This document shows positions 55,412-64,000 of a stretch of 64,000 nucleotides of DNA, piece after piece. Within the stretch, counting starts at the first letter, position 1, and each line of letters starts with the position of its first letter. The notes under the pieces are model-generated. The model was not told the origin of the DNA. It searched no databases and saw nothing but the letters and a program-made list of their open reading frames with translations. The DNA is from Pseudohoeflea suaedae (lineage in GTDB: Bacteria; Pseudomonadota; Alphaproteobacteria; Rhizobiales; Rhizobiaceae): positions 1,922,001-1,986,000 of the forward strand of contig NZ_SMSI01000001.1 in the NCBI RefSeq assembly GCF_004354915.1, given 5' to 3'. The position numbers and the translations under genes were made by a program.

Positions 55412-56383
55412 TCAGCCGGATGCGGCGGGAACGAAGGCTTCCTGCATCCGCTTGATTTCGCTGATCTTGGCCATGGTTTCCTCATAGCCCCGGTCGATGG
55501 CTTCCGCGGCGCGATGGAATTCCGAAAGGCCGATATCCGCAAGCCGGGGCATCAGCGACAGATCCGGCGGGTCGCCGGCCAGGCGCGCGCGTGAGATGCG
55601 GTCCTGGATGATGTTGAAGGCCTGAACCATGTTGCCGGTCACGCCGAGGCGCGACTTGCGCGCCGACTTTCGGTCGGTGGCGCTGATCAACTCGGGTCCG
55701 GCATCTCGAGCGGTGTGCTTCACCACCGCCGAGCGGCCATACAGGTCGTAATGAAGGTTCACGGCAATGACATGGGGCTGCTCGAAGGCGCGGCAGACGG
55801 TAACCGGCACCGGATTGACCAGAGCGCCGTCCATCAGCGTGCGATTGTTGCAGCAGACGGGCTCGAAAATGCCCGGCAACGCATAGGACGCGCGCATCGC
55901 CGTGATCAGCGAGCCCGAATTGATCCAGACCTCGTGTCCGGTCGTGATCTCCGTCGCAACGGCCACGAAAGGCTTGTGCAGTTCCTCGATGTCGATGCCC
56001 TTCATGTGCTGCTGCATGCGATCGTTGAGACGCATGCCGCCCAGAAGGCCACCGCCGCCGATTGCGAAATCGAGAAGACCGGCGATCCGGCGCATGGTGA
56101 GAGAGCGGGCAAAGTCCTCCAGCTCGTCGAGACGTCCGGCGAGGTAGGTTCCCCCCACGAGGGCGCCGATCGACGTTCCGGCGATCATCGAGATTTCGAT
56201 ATCGGCCTCATCGAGAGCGCGAAGGACGCCGATATGGGCCCAGCCGCGCGCAGCGCCGCCCCCGAGCGCGAGCGCGACGGGCAGCTTTTCTGATCTGCGA
56301 GGTGTCGGAGGGGCAACGGTCATGGCTTCGGTGCCGAGGGGATCGGCAGATGGTGACTGCGTATTCGTGACCCAATTCAGCAT
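55412..56383 (-). CDS. Patatin-like phospholipase
   Basis: 323 residues. Oxyanion loop LALGGGAARGWAHIG, nucleophile in AGTSIGALVGG (GxSxG) and the catalytic Asp in MDGALVNPVPV (DGA), so the Ser-Asp dyad is complete. Family members (RssA group) are lipid acyl hydrolases. I place the start at MLNWVTNTQ, preceded by AAAGGA eight bases away; the ATG three codons upstream is possible. Cytoplasmic, with a Glu/Lys-rich C-terminal helix. Confidence 0.9.
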   Translation of the reverse strand: MLNWVTNTQSPSADPLGTEAMTVAPPTPRRSEKLPVALALGGGAARGWAHIGVLRALDEADIEISMIAGTSIGALVGGTYLAGRLDELEDFARSLTMRRIAGLLDFAIGGGGLLGGMRLNDRMQQHMKGIDIEELHKPFVAVATEITTGHEVWINSGSLITAMRASYALPGIFEPVCCNNRTLMDGALVNPVPVTVCRAFEQPHVIAVNLHYDLYGRSAVVKHTARDAGPELISATDRKSARKSRLGVTGNMVQAFNIIQDRISRARLAGDPPDLSLMPRLADIGLSEFHRAAEAIDRGYEETMAKISEIKRMQEAFVPAASG

Positions 56384-56490
56384 TCGAGGCATCCTTTCGC
56401 CGATGCGCCATGCATGATCGGGCATTTCACACCCGGCGTGGTTGATGATCCGTTAAGCGGGTGTCCCGTAATCCGGCCTCACGCCGGATG

Positions 56491-56937
56491 TTAACGTTTG
56501 TAGACCTCTTCGGGTTCAAAAACCTTTCGATCTTTTTTGACGAGACTGGCTGTCCCGTTTTCAAGCTTCACCGACCGGTAGAAACAGCTGCGACGTCCGG
56601 TGTGGCAGCTCGCGTCATGCCCCTTGACGCGTACCTTCAATACCACCGCATCCTGGTCGCAATCGACCAGGATCTCCTCGATCTCCTGCAGGTTGCCGGA
56701 CGTCTCGCCCTTCTTCCACAGGGCGTTGCGCGAACGGCTGAAATAGTGCGCCACGCCGGTCTCGATCGAAAGGCTCAGGGCCTCGGCATTCATGTGCGCG
56801 AGCATCAGAACCGTTCCGTCGCCGGCGTCCACGGTCACTGCCGTCACGAGACCATCGGAATTGAAGCGCGGCGCGAGAACCTCGCCTTCATCCTGTTCGG
56901 TCTTGTCGGGGAACGGGGCTGAAAATTCCAGTGCCAT
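56491..56937 (-). CDS. hisI: Phosphoribosyl-AMP cyclohydrolase
   Basis: 148 residues, stand-alone HisI (no HisE domain fused). Opens the adenine ring in the third step of histidine synthesis. Metal-binding sites: [11 protein letters not shown] and the cysteines in [38 protein letters not shown] is the family signature. 26 bases downstream of folE on the same strand. Other his genes are not in the window. Confidence 0.97.
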   Translation of the reverse strand: MALEFSAPFPDKTEQDEGEVLAPRFNSDGLVTAVTVDAGDGTVLMLAHMNAEALSLSIETGVAHYFSRSRNALWKKGETSGNLQEIEEILVDCDQDAVVLKVRVKGHDASCHTGRRSCFYRSVKLENGTASLVKKDRKVFEPEEVYKR

Positions 56938-56963
56938 CGTTTGGTCCGTGTTCGGAGCGGAGA

Positions 56964-57581
56964 TCAGCCCCGGTCTCTGATCATGGAAATGAAGCGCGCC
57001 TGTGCTGCGGCATCACCCTTGAACTGACCGGTAAAGGTCGTCGTCAGCGTTGTCGAGCCTTGCTTGCGGATGCCGCGCATCGCCATGCACATGTGCTCGG
57101 CCTCGATCATCACTGCCACGCCCAGTGGTCGCAGCGTGTTGTGGATCGCATGCGCCACCTGTGCGGTCAGCGCTTCCTGTGTCTGCAGGCGATTTGCGAA
57201 AATGTCCACGACACGGGCGATCTTCGAGAGCCCCAGAACCTTGCCGTCGGGCAGATAGGCCACATGCGCCTTGCCGATGATCGGCACCATGTGGTGTTCG
57301 CAATGCGAGTGGAACGGGATGTCGCGGACGAGGACGATGTCGTCGTAGCCGGCGACTTCTTCGAAGGTGCGGCCCAGCGCGTCTTCGGGATCCTTGTCGT
57401 ACCCGCCGAACATCTCGCTATAAGCCTTCACCACCCGTTTCGGCGTGTCGAGAAGCCCTTCGCGGTCGACGTCCTCTCCGATGAAGCGGAGGAGGGTGCG
57501 GACTGCATCCTCTGCTTCCTGCCGGCTCGGCCGTTCAATGTCTGATTGCAGTTTATCGTTGCGCTTCGCAAAAGCGTCCAT
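56964..57581 (-). CDS. folE: GTP cyclohydrolase I
   Basis: 205 residues. Converts GTP to dihydroneopterin triphosphate for folate synthesis. Zinc ligands in [15 protein letters not shown] and the catalytic histidine nearby; [17 protein letters not shown] and [12 protein letters not shown] follow. Start at MDAFAKRND, six bases after GGAG; the longer frame has no family match. Probably co-transcribed with hisI. Confidence 0.96.
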   Translation of the reverse strand: MDAFAKRNDKLQSDIERPSRQEAEDAVRTLLRFIGEDVDREGLLDTPKRVVKAYSEMFGGYDKDPEDALGRTFEEVAGYDDIVLVRDIPFHSHCEHHMVPIIGKAHVAYLPDGKVLGLSKIARVVDIFANRLQTQEALTAQVAHAIHNTLRPLGVAVMIEAEHMCMAMRGIRKQGSTTLTTTFTGQFKGDAAAQARFISMIRDRG

Positions 57582-57874
57582 GGTCATCTCCGTGGTCAGT
57601 CCCACTTCTTTTCGGGTATTTCGGACCACACGCACAACGACCCTTTCCGCTTGTCTGGAGAGGGCTTGGCGGGCTCCGGGGCTTTCAGGCGCAAGACGCC
57701 TTCCGGCACGGTTTCCCTGGCAATGTTTACATCTCCGATAACGATCAAGCCATCTGCTGACTTTCACCGCTCGGTTCGTGACACTATATAGGCAGTGTGG
57801 CCCGCCGCGTCGAGATGCGGAAACAGGGTACGGTGAACGCCTGCTGGATCGGCCCCTCGAACGGATTTCGAACC

Positions 57875-58318
57875 ATGATCGATGACGTCTACAACGCCAA
57901 AATCCTTGACTTTGCAGGTAATATCCCGCGCATCGGTCAGCTTGACGACGCCGATGCGGAGGCTTCTGCCCACTCCAAATTGTGCGGCTCGAAGGTCAAG
58001 GTATGGGTCAAGATGGACGGCGACACGGTTTCCGATTTCGCCCATGACGTGAAGGCCTGCGCGCTCGGCCAGGCATCCTCCTCGATCATGGCCCGCAACA
58101 TCATCGGCGCCAGCGCAGAGGAGTTGCGCGACCTGCGCCGGACGATGCTCGCCATGCTCAAGGAAAACGGCCCGGCGCCCGAAGGGCGATTCGCGGACCT
58201 GAAATTTCTCGAGCCCGTACGCGACTATCGCGCCCGCCACGCTTCCACGATGCTGACGTTCGACGCCGTTGTCGATTGCCTCGATCAGATCGCCGAAAAG
58301 CGCGGGCAGGCGGCGTGA
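57875..58318 (+). CDS. IscU/SufU-like iron-sulfur cluster scaffold protein
   Basis: 147 residues. [19 protein letters not shown] opens the NifU/IscU-type fold; the three cluster-ligand cysteines are in [25 protein letters not shown] and VVDCLDQ. This rhizobial subtype lacks the exact LPPVK chaperone motif of classical IscU. It is divergent from folE, and yidD follows with 34 bases between. Confidence 0.85.
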   Translation: MIDDVYNAKILDFAGNIPRIGQLDDADAEASAHSKLCGSKVKVWVKMDGDTVSDFAHDVKACALGQASSSIMARNIIGASAEELRDLRRTMLAMLKENGPAPEGRFADLKFLEPVRDYRARHASTMLTFDAVVDCLDQIAEKRGQAA

Positions 58319-58352
58319 TGACATCGCCGGTCCCGAAGCCGGAGTGAGCGAT

Positions 58353-58670
58353 ATGGCGGGCCGGAACTACTGCGGACCCTGGCGCAGGACGCCCGGCCGC
58401 CTTCTCGGGACCGGAATCATTCGCTTCTACCAGCTCACACTGTCCGGCTTCGTCGGCAATACCTGCCGCCATGCCCCGACCTGCTCGGAATACGGCTATG
58501 AGGCCGTCGCCCGGCATGGTCTGTGGAAAGGCGGCTGGATGGCGCTGTTCCGTTTCATGCGCTGCGGACCCGGCGGAACCCATGGCTTCGATCCGGTGCC
58601 GGAAAAACTCGATGACGATCTCTCCGCCTTCACGCCCTGGCGCTTCTGGCGCGTGTCAAGGACGCGTTGA
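58353..58670 (+). CDS. yidD: Membrane protein insertion efficiency factor YidD
   Basis: 105 residues. GIIRFYQLTLSGFVGNTCRH, APTCSEYGYEAVARHG and GCGPGGTHGFDPVP-type ending identify the family, which aids YidC-dependent insertion; three conserved cysteines are present. Membrane-associated through an amphipathic helix. Start at MAGRNYCG after GGAG. It is followed by the AT-richer Fic module. Confidence 0.93.
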   Translation: MAGRNYCGPWRRTPGRLLGTGIIRFYQLTLSGFVGNTCRHAPTCSEYGYEAVARHGLWKGGWMALFRFMRCGPGGTHGFDPVPEKLDDDLSAFTPWRFWRVSRTR

Positions 58671-58815
58671 GAGTCTTTCGGGCAGGCAAGCGGTCCGCAT
58701 TTCGTTTTATTTTCGGAGCGCATTCACAAGCTTGGCGCAATTAGATGCGATTACCTCTTGGCGAGGTTGCCATGAGATTGGAATTCAGTTTTATGGGCTA
58801 AAAAGGGAGTGCAAC

Positions 58816-58995
58816 ATGAATGAGTCACTTAAGAGCTTGTTGGAGGCTGCGAGTAAAGTTCCGCAAAGCAAGCAGGATCTGGAAGTCCAGCGACGCAGTT
58901 TCGCCTATGGGAATACTCATTTCGAGAATTCGCGGATAACTCGCGAGATGGTTGATCGCATTGCTGATGAGATGGCGAAAGGGGAAAACGATTGA
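58816..58995 (+). CDS. Small putative antitoxin partner of Fic protein
   Basis: 59 residues, start after AAAAGGGAG. The C-terminal half reads RRSFAYGNTHFEN and then ITREMVDRIADEM, a pattern I recall from small genes directly upstream of fic. HFEN offers an E-N pair like the inhibitory S/TxxxE(G/N) motif of class I Fic antitoxins, but the Ser/Thr is not at the exact spacing, so inhibition is unproven. The stop overlaps the fic ATG by one base. Confidence 0.75.
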   Translation: MNESLKSLLEAASKVPQSKQDLEVQRRSFAYGNTHFENSRITREMVDRIADEMAKGEND

Positions 58996-59666
58996 TGCCC
59001 GAAGAGGGGCGGCGTCACAGTGTGGCTGCTGATGCTGAGTTAATCAAAGATCCTCAGCTAAGGGCCGAAGCTGAAGCAAGAAATGGACTGCTTCAGTTCG
59101 ATTTAGCTTGTCACATGATCGTCGATGCGATCGAAAAGGGATCAAATTGGAAATTGCGCGTTTCTGCCTTTTTGGCTCTGCATCGAGAAGCTCTCAGGGG
59201 CATTAGCAGTTACGCAGGAAATTTTCGCCCTTCAAGCGTTGCAATTGAAGGCAGCAGGCACGAGCCAGTTGACGCGCATTTGGTTCCTGAGCTGATAGAA
59301 GAGTTGTGTGATTACGTCAATGACAACTGGGAAAGTAAAACAGCCATTCATTTGTCATCTTATGTAATGTGGAGGTTAAACTGGATCCATCCGTTCAGTG
59401 ATGGGAATGGGCGAACATCCCGCATGTTGTCCTATCTCGTATTGTGTGTGAGGTCACGAATTTTACTTCCTGGTACTCATACCATTCCTGATCAGATAGT
59501 GGACAACCGGCAGCCGTATTTCGACGCTCTTGAGGCTGCTGATCAGTCTCTGGAAAAAGATTCAGTCGATCTTTCATTAATGGAAGAACTGATTTCGGCC
59601 ATGCTGGCAAAGCAGCTTACAGGTGTGATGGAGAATGCAACTGGTAAGCAATTCACGGCCGAATAG
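58995..59666 (+). CDS. Fic family protein (probable AMP transferase toxin)
   Basis: 223 residues. The full Fic active-site motif HPFSDGNGRTSR is at residues 132-143, with catalytic His132 and the phosphate-binding arginines. The target-docking flap region reads SVAIEGSRHEPV near 81-92. Family proteins modify target hydroxyls with AMP or other phosphates. No N-terminal inhibition motif is visible in the protein, consistent with control by the upstream small protein. AT-richer codons than yidD and thrS, so likely horizontally acquired. Confidence 0.92.
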   Translation: MPEEGRRHSVAADAELIKDPQLRAEAEARNGLLQFDLACHMIVDAIEKGSNWKLRVSAFLALHREALRGISSYAGNFRPSSVAIEGSRHEPVDAHLVPELIEELCDYVNDNWESKTAIHLSSYVMWRLNWIHPFSDGNGRTSRMLSYLVLCVRSRILLPGTHTIPDQIVDNRQPYFDALEAADQSLEKDSVDLSLMEELISAMLAKQLTGVMENATGKQFTAE

Positions 59667-59934
59667 TCCTATCGAGAACTCCGCGTCTAAAGTGATGTGA
59701 GGGCCTATTGCCACGCCGTCGGCCATCGCGTCTCCAGTGAGTTTCGCTAGCTTTCGCAGACACTCTCAAGCGCTTGCCGCCCCAGGTGACGGGCTTCTTG
59801 AAAGAGGACGGGAAAGACCAGGCTTCGTCTTTCGAAGGTTGCGGCTTTCCCCCAAATCGCCTAAGACGCGGGCCCAAATAACCCTTCCGATCAACCACCC
59901 GCATTCGTTGGCGGGACTGGATAGGAGAGAAAGC

Positions 59935-61968
59935 ATGGCTGATGCTGTTTCCCTCGCATTTCCCGATGGCTCCAAGCGCGAATTTCCCGCCGGCACGACC
60001 GGCCGCGATGTCGCCGAGTCGATTTCCAAATCGCTTGCCAAGAAGGCCGTGGCCATCGCCATCGACGGTGAACTGACCGATCTGGCTGATCCGGTCCGCT
60101 CCGGCGCGATCGAGATCGTCACCCGCACCGATCCGCGCGCCCTCGAACTCATCCGCCACGATGCGGCCCACGTGATGGCCGAAGCCGTTCAGGAATTGTG
60201 GCCGGGCACACAGGTGACGATCGGTCCGGTGATCGAGAACGGTTTCTACTACGATTTCAAGCGCGTTCATCCGGACACGAAGGAAGACTGGCCGTTCACG
60301 CCGGAAGATCTTCCTGTGATCGAAAAGAAGATGCGCGAGATCATTGCCCGCAACCAGCCCTTCACCAAGGAAATCTGGCAGCGCAACAAGGCCAGGGAGG
60401 TCTTTGCCGAGATGGGTGAGGACTACAAGGTCGAGCTCGTCGACGCCATTCCCGAGGACCAGACCATCCGCATCTACAAGCAGGGCGACTGGTTCGACCT
60501 GTGTCGCGGGCCGCATATGGATTCGACCGGCCGTATCGGCAACGCCTTCAAGCTGATGACGGTGGCGGGCGCCTATTGGCGAGGCGATTCCACCAGGCCG
60601 ATGCTGACCCGCATCTATGGTACCGCCTGGGCCGAACAGGCAGAACTCGACGCCTATCTCCACATGATCGAGGAAGCCGAGAAGCGCGACCACCGCCGGC
60701 TTGGCCGCGAGATGGATCTGTTCCATTTCCAGGAAGAGGGGCCGGGCGTCGTCTTCTGGCATTCCAAGGGCTGGCGCATGTTCCAGACACTCGTGTCCTA
60801 CATGCGCAGGCGTCTGAACGGCGTCTACGAGGAGGTCAACGCGCCGCAGATCCTCGACAAGAGCCTGTGGGAAACATCCGGTCACTGGGGCTGGTACCAG
60901 GAAAACATGTTCGCGGTGAAAAGCGCCCATGCCTTCACCCATCCGGACGATGAAGAAGCCGATCACCGCATCTTCGCCATCAAGCCGATGAACTGTCCGG
61001 GACACGTGCAGATATTCAAGCATGGGTTGAAGTCTTACCGCGATCTACCAATAAGACTTGCAGAATTTGGCAACGTACATCGCTATGAACCGTCCGGTGC
61101 CCTGCACGGTCTGATGCGCGTGCGCGGCTTCACCCAGGATGATGCGCACGTCTTCTGCACCGACGAGCAGCTGGCCGCCGAGTGCCTGCGCATCAACGAT
61201 CTGATCCTCTCGGTCTACGAGGATTTCGGCTTCGAGCAGGTGGTCGTCAAGCTTTCCACCCGTCCGGAGAAGCGCGTCGGCACCGATGCGCTCTGGGATC
61301 GCGCCGAAAGCGTCATGATGGACGTGCTCAAGACCATCGAGGAACAGTCGGGCGGCCGCATCAAGACCGGCGTGCTCGAAGGCGAGGGCGCATTCTACGG
61401 TCCGAAGTTCGAATATACCCTGCGCGATGCGATCGGCCGTGAATGGCAGTGCGGCACCACGCAGGTGGACTTCAACCTGCCGGAACGCTTTGGCGCCTTC
61501 TACATCGACAAGGATTCCGAAAAGCGCCAGCCGGTGATGATCCACCGCGCCATCTGCGGTTCGATGGAACGCTTCCTCGGCATCCTGATCGAGAACTTCG
61601 CCGGTCACATGCCGCTCTGGTTCGCACCGCTGCAGGTGGTCGTCGCGACCATCACCTCGGATGCGGACGAGTACGGCAGCGAGGTGGCCGAAGCCTTGCG
61701 CGATGCCGGTCTTCATGTGGAAACCGATTTCCGCAACGAGAAGATCAACTACAAGGTCCGCGAGCACTCGGTGACCAAGGTTCCTGTGATTCTCGTCATC
61801 GGCAAGCGCGAAGCCGAGGAGCGCACGGTCAACATGCGCCGGCTCGGCAGCCGCGACCAGACCTCCTACACCCTCGACGAGGTTGTGGAAGCGCTGTCGA
61901 GGGAAGCCACCCCGCCGGATCTCGTGCGCAAGGAACTGGCGCGCGCGGCCCGCAAGTCTCAAGCCTGA
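59935..61968 (+). CDS. thrS: Threonyl-tRNA synthetase
   Basis: 677 residues. N-terminal TGS domain ([13 protein letters not shown]), the editing domain with [12 protein letters not shown], the catalytic class II core with zinc-binding Cys in [11 protein letters not shown], motif 2 ([18 protein letters not shown]) and the C-terminal anticodon-binding domain. Start after AGGAGAG. A run of rare codons (CTA, CCA, ATA, AGA, CTT, GTA) at 61024-61080 contrasts with the rest of the gene. The end overlaps the cupin gene tail-to-tail by 10 bases. Confidence 0.97.
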   Translation: MADAVSLAFPDGSKREFPAGTTGRDVAESISKSLAKKAVAIAIDGELTDLADPVRSGAIEIVTRTDPRALELIRHDAAHVMAEAVQELWPGTQVTIGPVIENGFYYDFKRVHPDTKEDWPFTPEDLPVIEKKMREIIARNQPFTKEIWQRNKAREVFAEMGEDYKVELVDAIPEDQTIRIYKQGDWFDLCRGPHMDSTGRIGNAFKLMTVAGAYWRGDSTRPMLTRIYGTAWAEQAELDAYLHMIEEAEKRDHRRLGREMDLFHFQEEGPGVVFWHSKGWRMFQTLVSYMRRRLNGVYEEVNAPQILDKSLWETSGHWGWYQENMFAVKSAHAFTHPDDEEADHRIFAIKPMNCPGHVQIFKHGLKSYRDLPIRLAEFGNVHRYEPSGALHGLMRVRGFTQDDAHVFCTDEQLAAECLRINDLILSVYEDFGFEQVVVKLSTRPEKRVGTDALWDRAESVMMDVLKTIEEQSGGRIKTGVLEGEGAFYGPKFEYTLRDAIGREWQCGTTQVDFNLPERFGAFYIDKDSEKRQPVMIHRAICGSMERFLGILIENFAGHMPLWFAPLQVVVATITSDADEYGSEVAEALRDAGLHVETDFRNEKINYKVREHSVTKVPVILVIGKREAEERTVNMRRLGSRDQTSYTLDEVVEALSREATPPDLVRKELARAARKSQA

Positions 61969-62378
61969 TCGGGGTTTTCCTCGAACCACTTGACGATCCC
62001 CGGCATGTTTCTCTCGAAACCGCCGGGGATGAAGATATTCAGAAGTTTCGCCGGCTGGTCCCCGTTGTTGCGGAAGTCATGGGTCATGCCGGCGGGAATT
62101 CTCAGGAATGACCCGGGTGCAAAGGTGCGCCATGTCTCGCCTGTCAGGATCTCCGGTTCGCCCTGCAGCACGTAGAAGATCTCGTCGTTCGCGTCGTGAT
62201 GATGCGCGCCCATGCCCGCCTGCCCGGGTTCGATGATCCACTCGGAAATCGAGTAGCCGCTTCCGGTTTCGTCCTCGTCCGCCTTGAAGACGGCCGAGAG
62301 CCTGCCCATCGCATAGTGGCGCCCGCCACCGGGCTGCAGACAGATCAGGTCTCCGTTCTTTGCGATCGTGTTCGGCAT
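61959..62378 (-). CDS. Cupin domain protein
   Basis: 139 residues, single conserved beta-barrel. Cupin motif 1 [19 protein letters not shown] gives the His/His/Glu metal ligands, and motif 2 [12 protein letters not shown] the last His. The upstream part ([27 protein letters not shown]) is as in small cupin_2 proteins. Likely a metal-dependent isomerase or dioxygenase-like protein, substrate unknown. Its 3' end overlaps that of thrS. Confidence 0.9.
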   Translation of the reverse strand: MPNTIAKNGDLICLQPGGGRHYAMGRLSAVFKADEDETGSGYSISEWIIEPGQAGMGAHHHDANDEIFYVLQGEPEILTGETWRTFAPGSFLRIPAGMTHDFRNNGDQPAKLLNIFIPGGFERNMPGIVKWFEENPDQA

Positions 62379-62472
62379 CGGTTTTCTCCTGAAGGTGCGG
62401 CGAGGCTGTCACATGGCTGACATGTGAGCTTTGGTATTTTTGGTGACCACATCAACGCGCGGTCACATTGTC

Positions 62473-63303
62473 ATGCGATTCGAACATCTTTCCTACGCCA
62501 ACTCCGCCCAGCCGCGTCTGACGCAATGGGTCATCCGGTCGATCGAGAACCTGTCCGGTCGTGATCACTATGCCGAACTCTATGATGTCTGGCGACGGGA
62601 GATCGCGCCGACGCGCGATCGAATCTTCGGCCGGATGCTCGAACTGATCGATGTTCGTTTCGACCTGCGCGGCAACTGGCCGGTCGCCGACCTGCCGGAA
62701 GGTCCGCTCGTCATCATTGCCAACCACCCCTTCGGGATCGGCGACGGAATCGCCGTTCTGTCTCTGGCCGAATCGCTCGGTCGACCGTTCCGCGTGCTCA
62801 TGCACAACGACCTGATGCGGGTGCCGGAAATGGCTGACTACGCGCTTCCGGTCAGTTTTGACGAGAACCGCGAGGCCATGGAAGTGAACATGCGCACGCG
62901 CAAGGAGGCCATGCGGCTTCTGGCGGAAGGCGTGACCATCGTGATTTTCCCGGCGGGCGGGGTGGCGACCGCGCCGAAGGGTTTTGGCCAGGCCGAGGAC
63001 CTGCCCTGGAAAATGTTTCCCGCTCGCCTTGTCCAGGCGGCCCGCGCCCATGTGCTGCCCGTTCATTTTCACGGCCAGAACGGCAGGCTGTTTCATCTCG
63101 CCTCGCGGGTGTCGATGACCCTGCGCACCTCGCTTCTGATCCGCGAGTTTCGGCGCTTGAGCGGCACCAGGATCATCGCCGACGTGGGTGAGGTGATGCG
63201 CGCCGAGGATCTGGCCGGGATTTCGGACAGGAAGGCACTGCTTGCCGAACTCCAGCAGGCGGTATTCAAGCGTGCGATGCCGGAAATACGGCTCGCCGGC
63301 TGA
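62473..63303 (+). CDS. Lysophospholipid acyltransferase family protein
   Basis: 276 residues, PlsC-like acyltransferase. IIANHPFGIGDG near residue 82 corresponds to the catalytic His/Asp motif, with one more residue between His and Asp than the usual HX4D. IVIFPAGGVATAP near 162 is the second substrate-binding block. Resembles the acyltransferase domain of haemolysin-like COG3176 and lyso-ornithine-lipid enzymes. The ATG at 62473 lacks a clear ribosome binding site; earlier in-frame starts exist. Confidence 0.85.
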   Translation: MRFEHLSYANSAQPRLTQWVIRSIENLSGRDHYAELYDVWRREIAPTRDRIFGRMLELIDVRFDLRGNWPVADLPEGPLVIIANHPFGIGDGIAVLSLAESLGRPFRVLMHNDLMRVPEMADYALPVSFDENREAMEVNMRTRKEAMRLLAEGVTIVIFPAGGVATAPKGFGQAEDLPWKMFPARLVQAARAHVLPVHFHGQNGRLFHLASRVSMTLRTSLLIREFRRLSGTRIIADVGEVMRAEDLAGISDRKALLAELQQAVFKRAMPEIRLAG

Positions 63304-63306
63304 GCC

Positions 63307-64000
63307 TTATTTCAGCAGAACCTCGACATCGGCATTATGTCCGGCGACCACGTCGAAATCGCGTGAATAGGTCTGGTTCTTGTTTCGCGCGATTGCCGTG
63401 TACTGGCCTTCCGCCAGGACGATCCGCGGGAAGGCGCCCACGGTCTCGGAGACCACGTCGCCACCGGATGTCAGGATCGACCACGCCGTATCGGCAATGG
63501 CCTCGCCGCCTTCTTCCGATACGAGTTTCAGCGTCAGTTCCGCGGCCCGGTGCTGGATGACGGCCTCGGTCAGCTTGCCGGTCTCCACGCGGATGTCGGA
63601 GCGGATGACGGCGTTGTTGTCGCCGTAGTCCGAGACGATATGATAGGTCCCGGCATTCAGCCGCACGATCGTGTTCGGCTTGACGTCGTCGAGCACCAGT
63701 TGCTGCTCGAAATCCGGGCTTTCACCGTTGGCCTGATAGATCTTGAAGCTCAGTTCCGAGGGGACGATGCGCACGCCGTTTCCGGAGACGGCGTTGAGCA
63801 CGAGGCCCCCGGCATTGAGAACCAGCCGCTGCTTCTCCACCGGGCCTGTGCGCGGGATCGAAAGCTTCTTGGTCACGCCGGCGCGGCCGAAGGAAACGTG
63901 GATGAAATAGTCGCCCGGGGACAGATCGAAGGACGTCGAGCCGCCTTCCGAAGACGCGAGCAGCGGCAGCTTCCCGTCGGTTCCCGGAATCGGCTGAAAG
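63307..64000 (-). CDS. Hypothetical protein, start beyond the right edge
   Basis: About 230 C-terminal residues are visible; the frame is open to the window edge, upstream of the Met near 63876, so the gene is truncated there. The visible part is repetitive beta-rich: units such as FDLSPGDYFIHVSFGRAG, LNAGTYHIVSDYGDNNAV and LAEGQYTAIARNKN recall carboxypeptidase-regulatory-like or PEGA-type folds. It is likely an exported or surface protein. Four bases separate its stop from the acyltransferase gene. Confidence 0.75.
   Translation of the reverse strand, partial: FQPIPGTDGKLPLLASSEGGSTSFDLSPGDYFIHVSFGRAGVTKKLSIPRTGPVEKQRLVLNAGGLVLNAVSGNGVRIVPSELSFKIYQANGESPDFEQQLVLDDVKPNTIVRLNAGTYHIVSDYGDNNAVIRSDIRVETGKLTEAVIQHRAAELTLKLVSEEGGEAIADTAWSILTSGGDVVSETVGAFPRIVLAEGQYTAIARNKNQTYSRDFDVVAGHNADVEVLLK

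Noticed and set aside
59667-59934. Regulatory leader (T-box-like) of thrS
   Set aside because: No T-box consensus; such elements are rare in Proteobacteria. A few short hairpins are within chance for GC-rich DNA.

Overview
The window is chromosomal DNA of an alphaproteobacterium, most likely Hyphomicrobiales (Rhizobiales) and Rhizobiaceae-like. It is GC-rich, with strong G/C at third codon positions in nearly every gene. The gene set fits that group: a fused secDF, trmFO, several DUF1127 mini-proteins, sfsA-map-radC, a class I PHA synthase, a hom-glpX-recJ run, the general amino-acid ABC operon aapJQMP next to a cystathionine beta-lyase gene, DUF3126, a BTLCP-type transglutaminase-like peptidase, and homologues of mitochondrial complex I accessory proteins (NDUFS4- and NDUFS6-like) and assembly factors (NDUFAF3- and NDUFAF6-like). 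I cannot name the species.

Layout. 1-6340: end of secDF, translationally overlapped with the Mth938/NDUFAF3-like and phytoene-synthase/NDUFAF6-like genes, then a membrane-anchored unknown, a di-iron sterol-desaturase-family enzyme and trmFO. 6430-7740: three separate minus-strand DUF1127 genes that share one promoter box; the third is followed by three hairpins that display anti-Shine-Dalgarno loops. 7954-17963: tRNA-Leu, tig, an EEP hydrolase, a LysR/aldo-keto reductase pair, sthA, a DMT permease and the sfsA-map-radC operon. 17574-27514: HxlR/NTF2-like/SDR cluster, phaC, a lipoprotein, an aminotransferase, hom, glpX and recJ. 27566-31412: twin tRNA-Glu genes, an M15-like lipoprotein, gloA, a two-domain cold-shock protein and a DUF192 protein.

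31508-34848 is a small AT-richer island in a tRNA-Pro gene. A 45-bp repeat containing the 5' half of the tRNA flanks a UvrD-like helicase gene and a HEPN-like gene. Similar tandem motifs lie just inside both ends, and there is no integrase. This is my best candidate for an undescribed system, probably defence. Two other accessory insertions stand out: an orphan HsdR-N-type nuclease gene (42167-43222) bounded by 16-bp direct repeats, and a Fic module with a small partner gene (58816-59666) between yidD and thrS.

The rest is core metabolism: an NDUFS4-like gene, tRNA-Arg, metC, aapJQMP, a VOC protein, an FAD monooxygenase, an NDUFS6-like zinc protein, two alpha/beta hydrolases, a capsule-type glycosyltransferase, cysE, a gamma carbonic anhydrase, PilZ and PAS_5 proteins, rhomboid, CBS, patatin, hisI, folE, an IscU-like scaffold, yidD, thrS, a cupin, an acyltransferase, and a gene running off the right edge.
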